The notes beneath the pieces were generated by a model. The model was given only the letters and a program-made list of their open reading frames with translations, was not told where the DNA came from and searched no databases. Of a DNA stretch of 51,591 bases, positions 51,546 to 51,591 are shown piece after piece (position 1 is the first letter of the stretch; each line of letters begins with the position of its first letter). This DNA comes from Bacteroidota bacterium. GTDB taxonomy: Bacteria > Bacteroidota > Bacteroidia > Chitinophagales > Chitinophagaceae. The position numbers and the translations under genes were made by a program. The DNA is taken from contig JAFDYD010000035.1 in assembly GCA_018267615.1 (NCBI GenBank), forward strand, positions 29,653 through 81,243, in the 5' to 3' direction.

Positions 51546-51591
51546 GAAAAAACAGAACCAGGATTAAACTGATTTAAAAAGATTAAGCGGA

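Overview
The window is a stretch of ordinary-looking chromosome from a Bacteroidota bacterium, most likely of the Chitinophagia/Chitinophagaceae type. This is inferred from the complete gldK-L-M-N (type IX secretion/gliding) set, Bacteroidota-restricted families (DUF4271, DUF4783), an Oar-like TonB-dependent receptor, ECF sigma factors paired with membrane proteins, low GC, and promoter-like boxes of the TTTG/TAnnTTTG kind. I see no rRNA, tRNA, CRISPR array, insertion sequence, integrase or phage gene.

Layout. 0-8.5 kb: gpsA, a 46-residue membrane ORF, hemW, a BamA/TamA-like barrel, DUF4271, hemD and a DUF255 thioredoxin-like protein. 8.6-13.7 kb: the gldKLMN operon, with a recognisable promoter, an intercistronic hairpin and a strong terminator. 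13.9-20.2 kb, minus strand: uvrC with a small lipoprotein, an ECF sigma factor with a protein that looks like an inner-membrane helix joined to an outer-membrane barrel, and gpmI. 20.3-28.8 kb: housekeeping genes (DUF4783, nadC, an SUI1-type factor, a YjdI-like ferredoxin, isocitrate dehydrogenase, apaG, a POT transporter, purD, tryptophan 2,3-dioxygenase). 29.1-35.3 kb: the cell-shape cluster mreB-mreC-mreD-mrdA-rodA. 35.3-44.8 kb: an MBL-fold hydrolase, a phosphodiesterase, a second ECF sigma operon (sigma, four-repeat membrane protein, Spy-like periplasmic protein), an orphan transketolase C-terminal subunit, galE-rmlA, and pit with its DUF47 partner. 44.9-51.6 kb: a phosphate-type porin, a second alkaline-phosphatase-superfamily protein, a small unknown and a large Oar-like receptor.

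The least explained structure is a set of intergenic inverted repeats whose arms are built from tandem 7- or 8-base words. I count eight loci (one truncated by the window start). The best are a 41-bp perfect hairpin one base after mreD and a 62-bp perfect inverted repeat between rmlA and pit. The word differs between loci but the architecture is the same, and all sit at gene borders. The two ECF sigma loci are the best candidates for undescribed signalling systems. All calls come from reading the sequence only; no database search was run.
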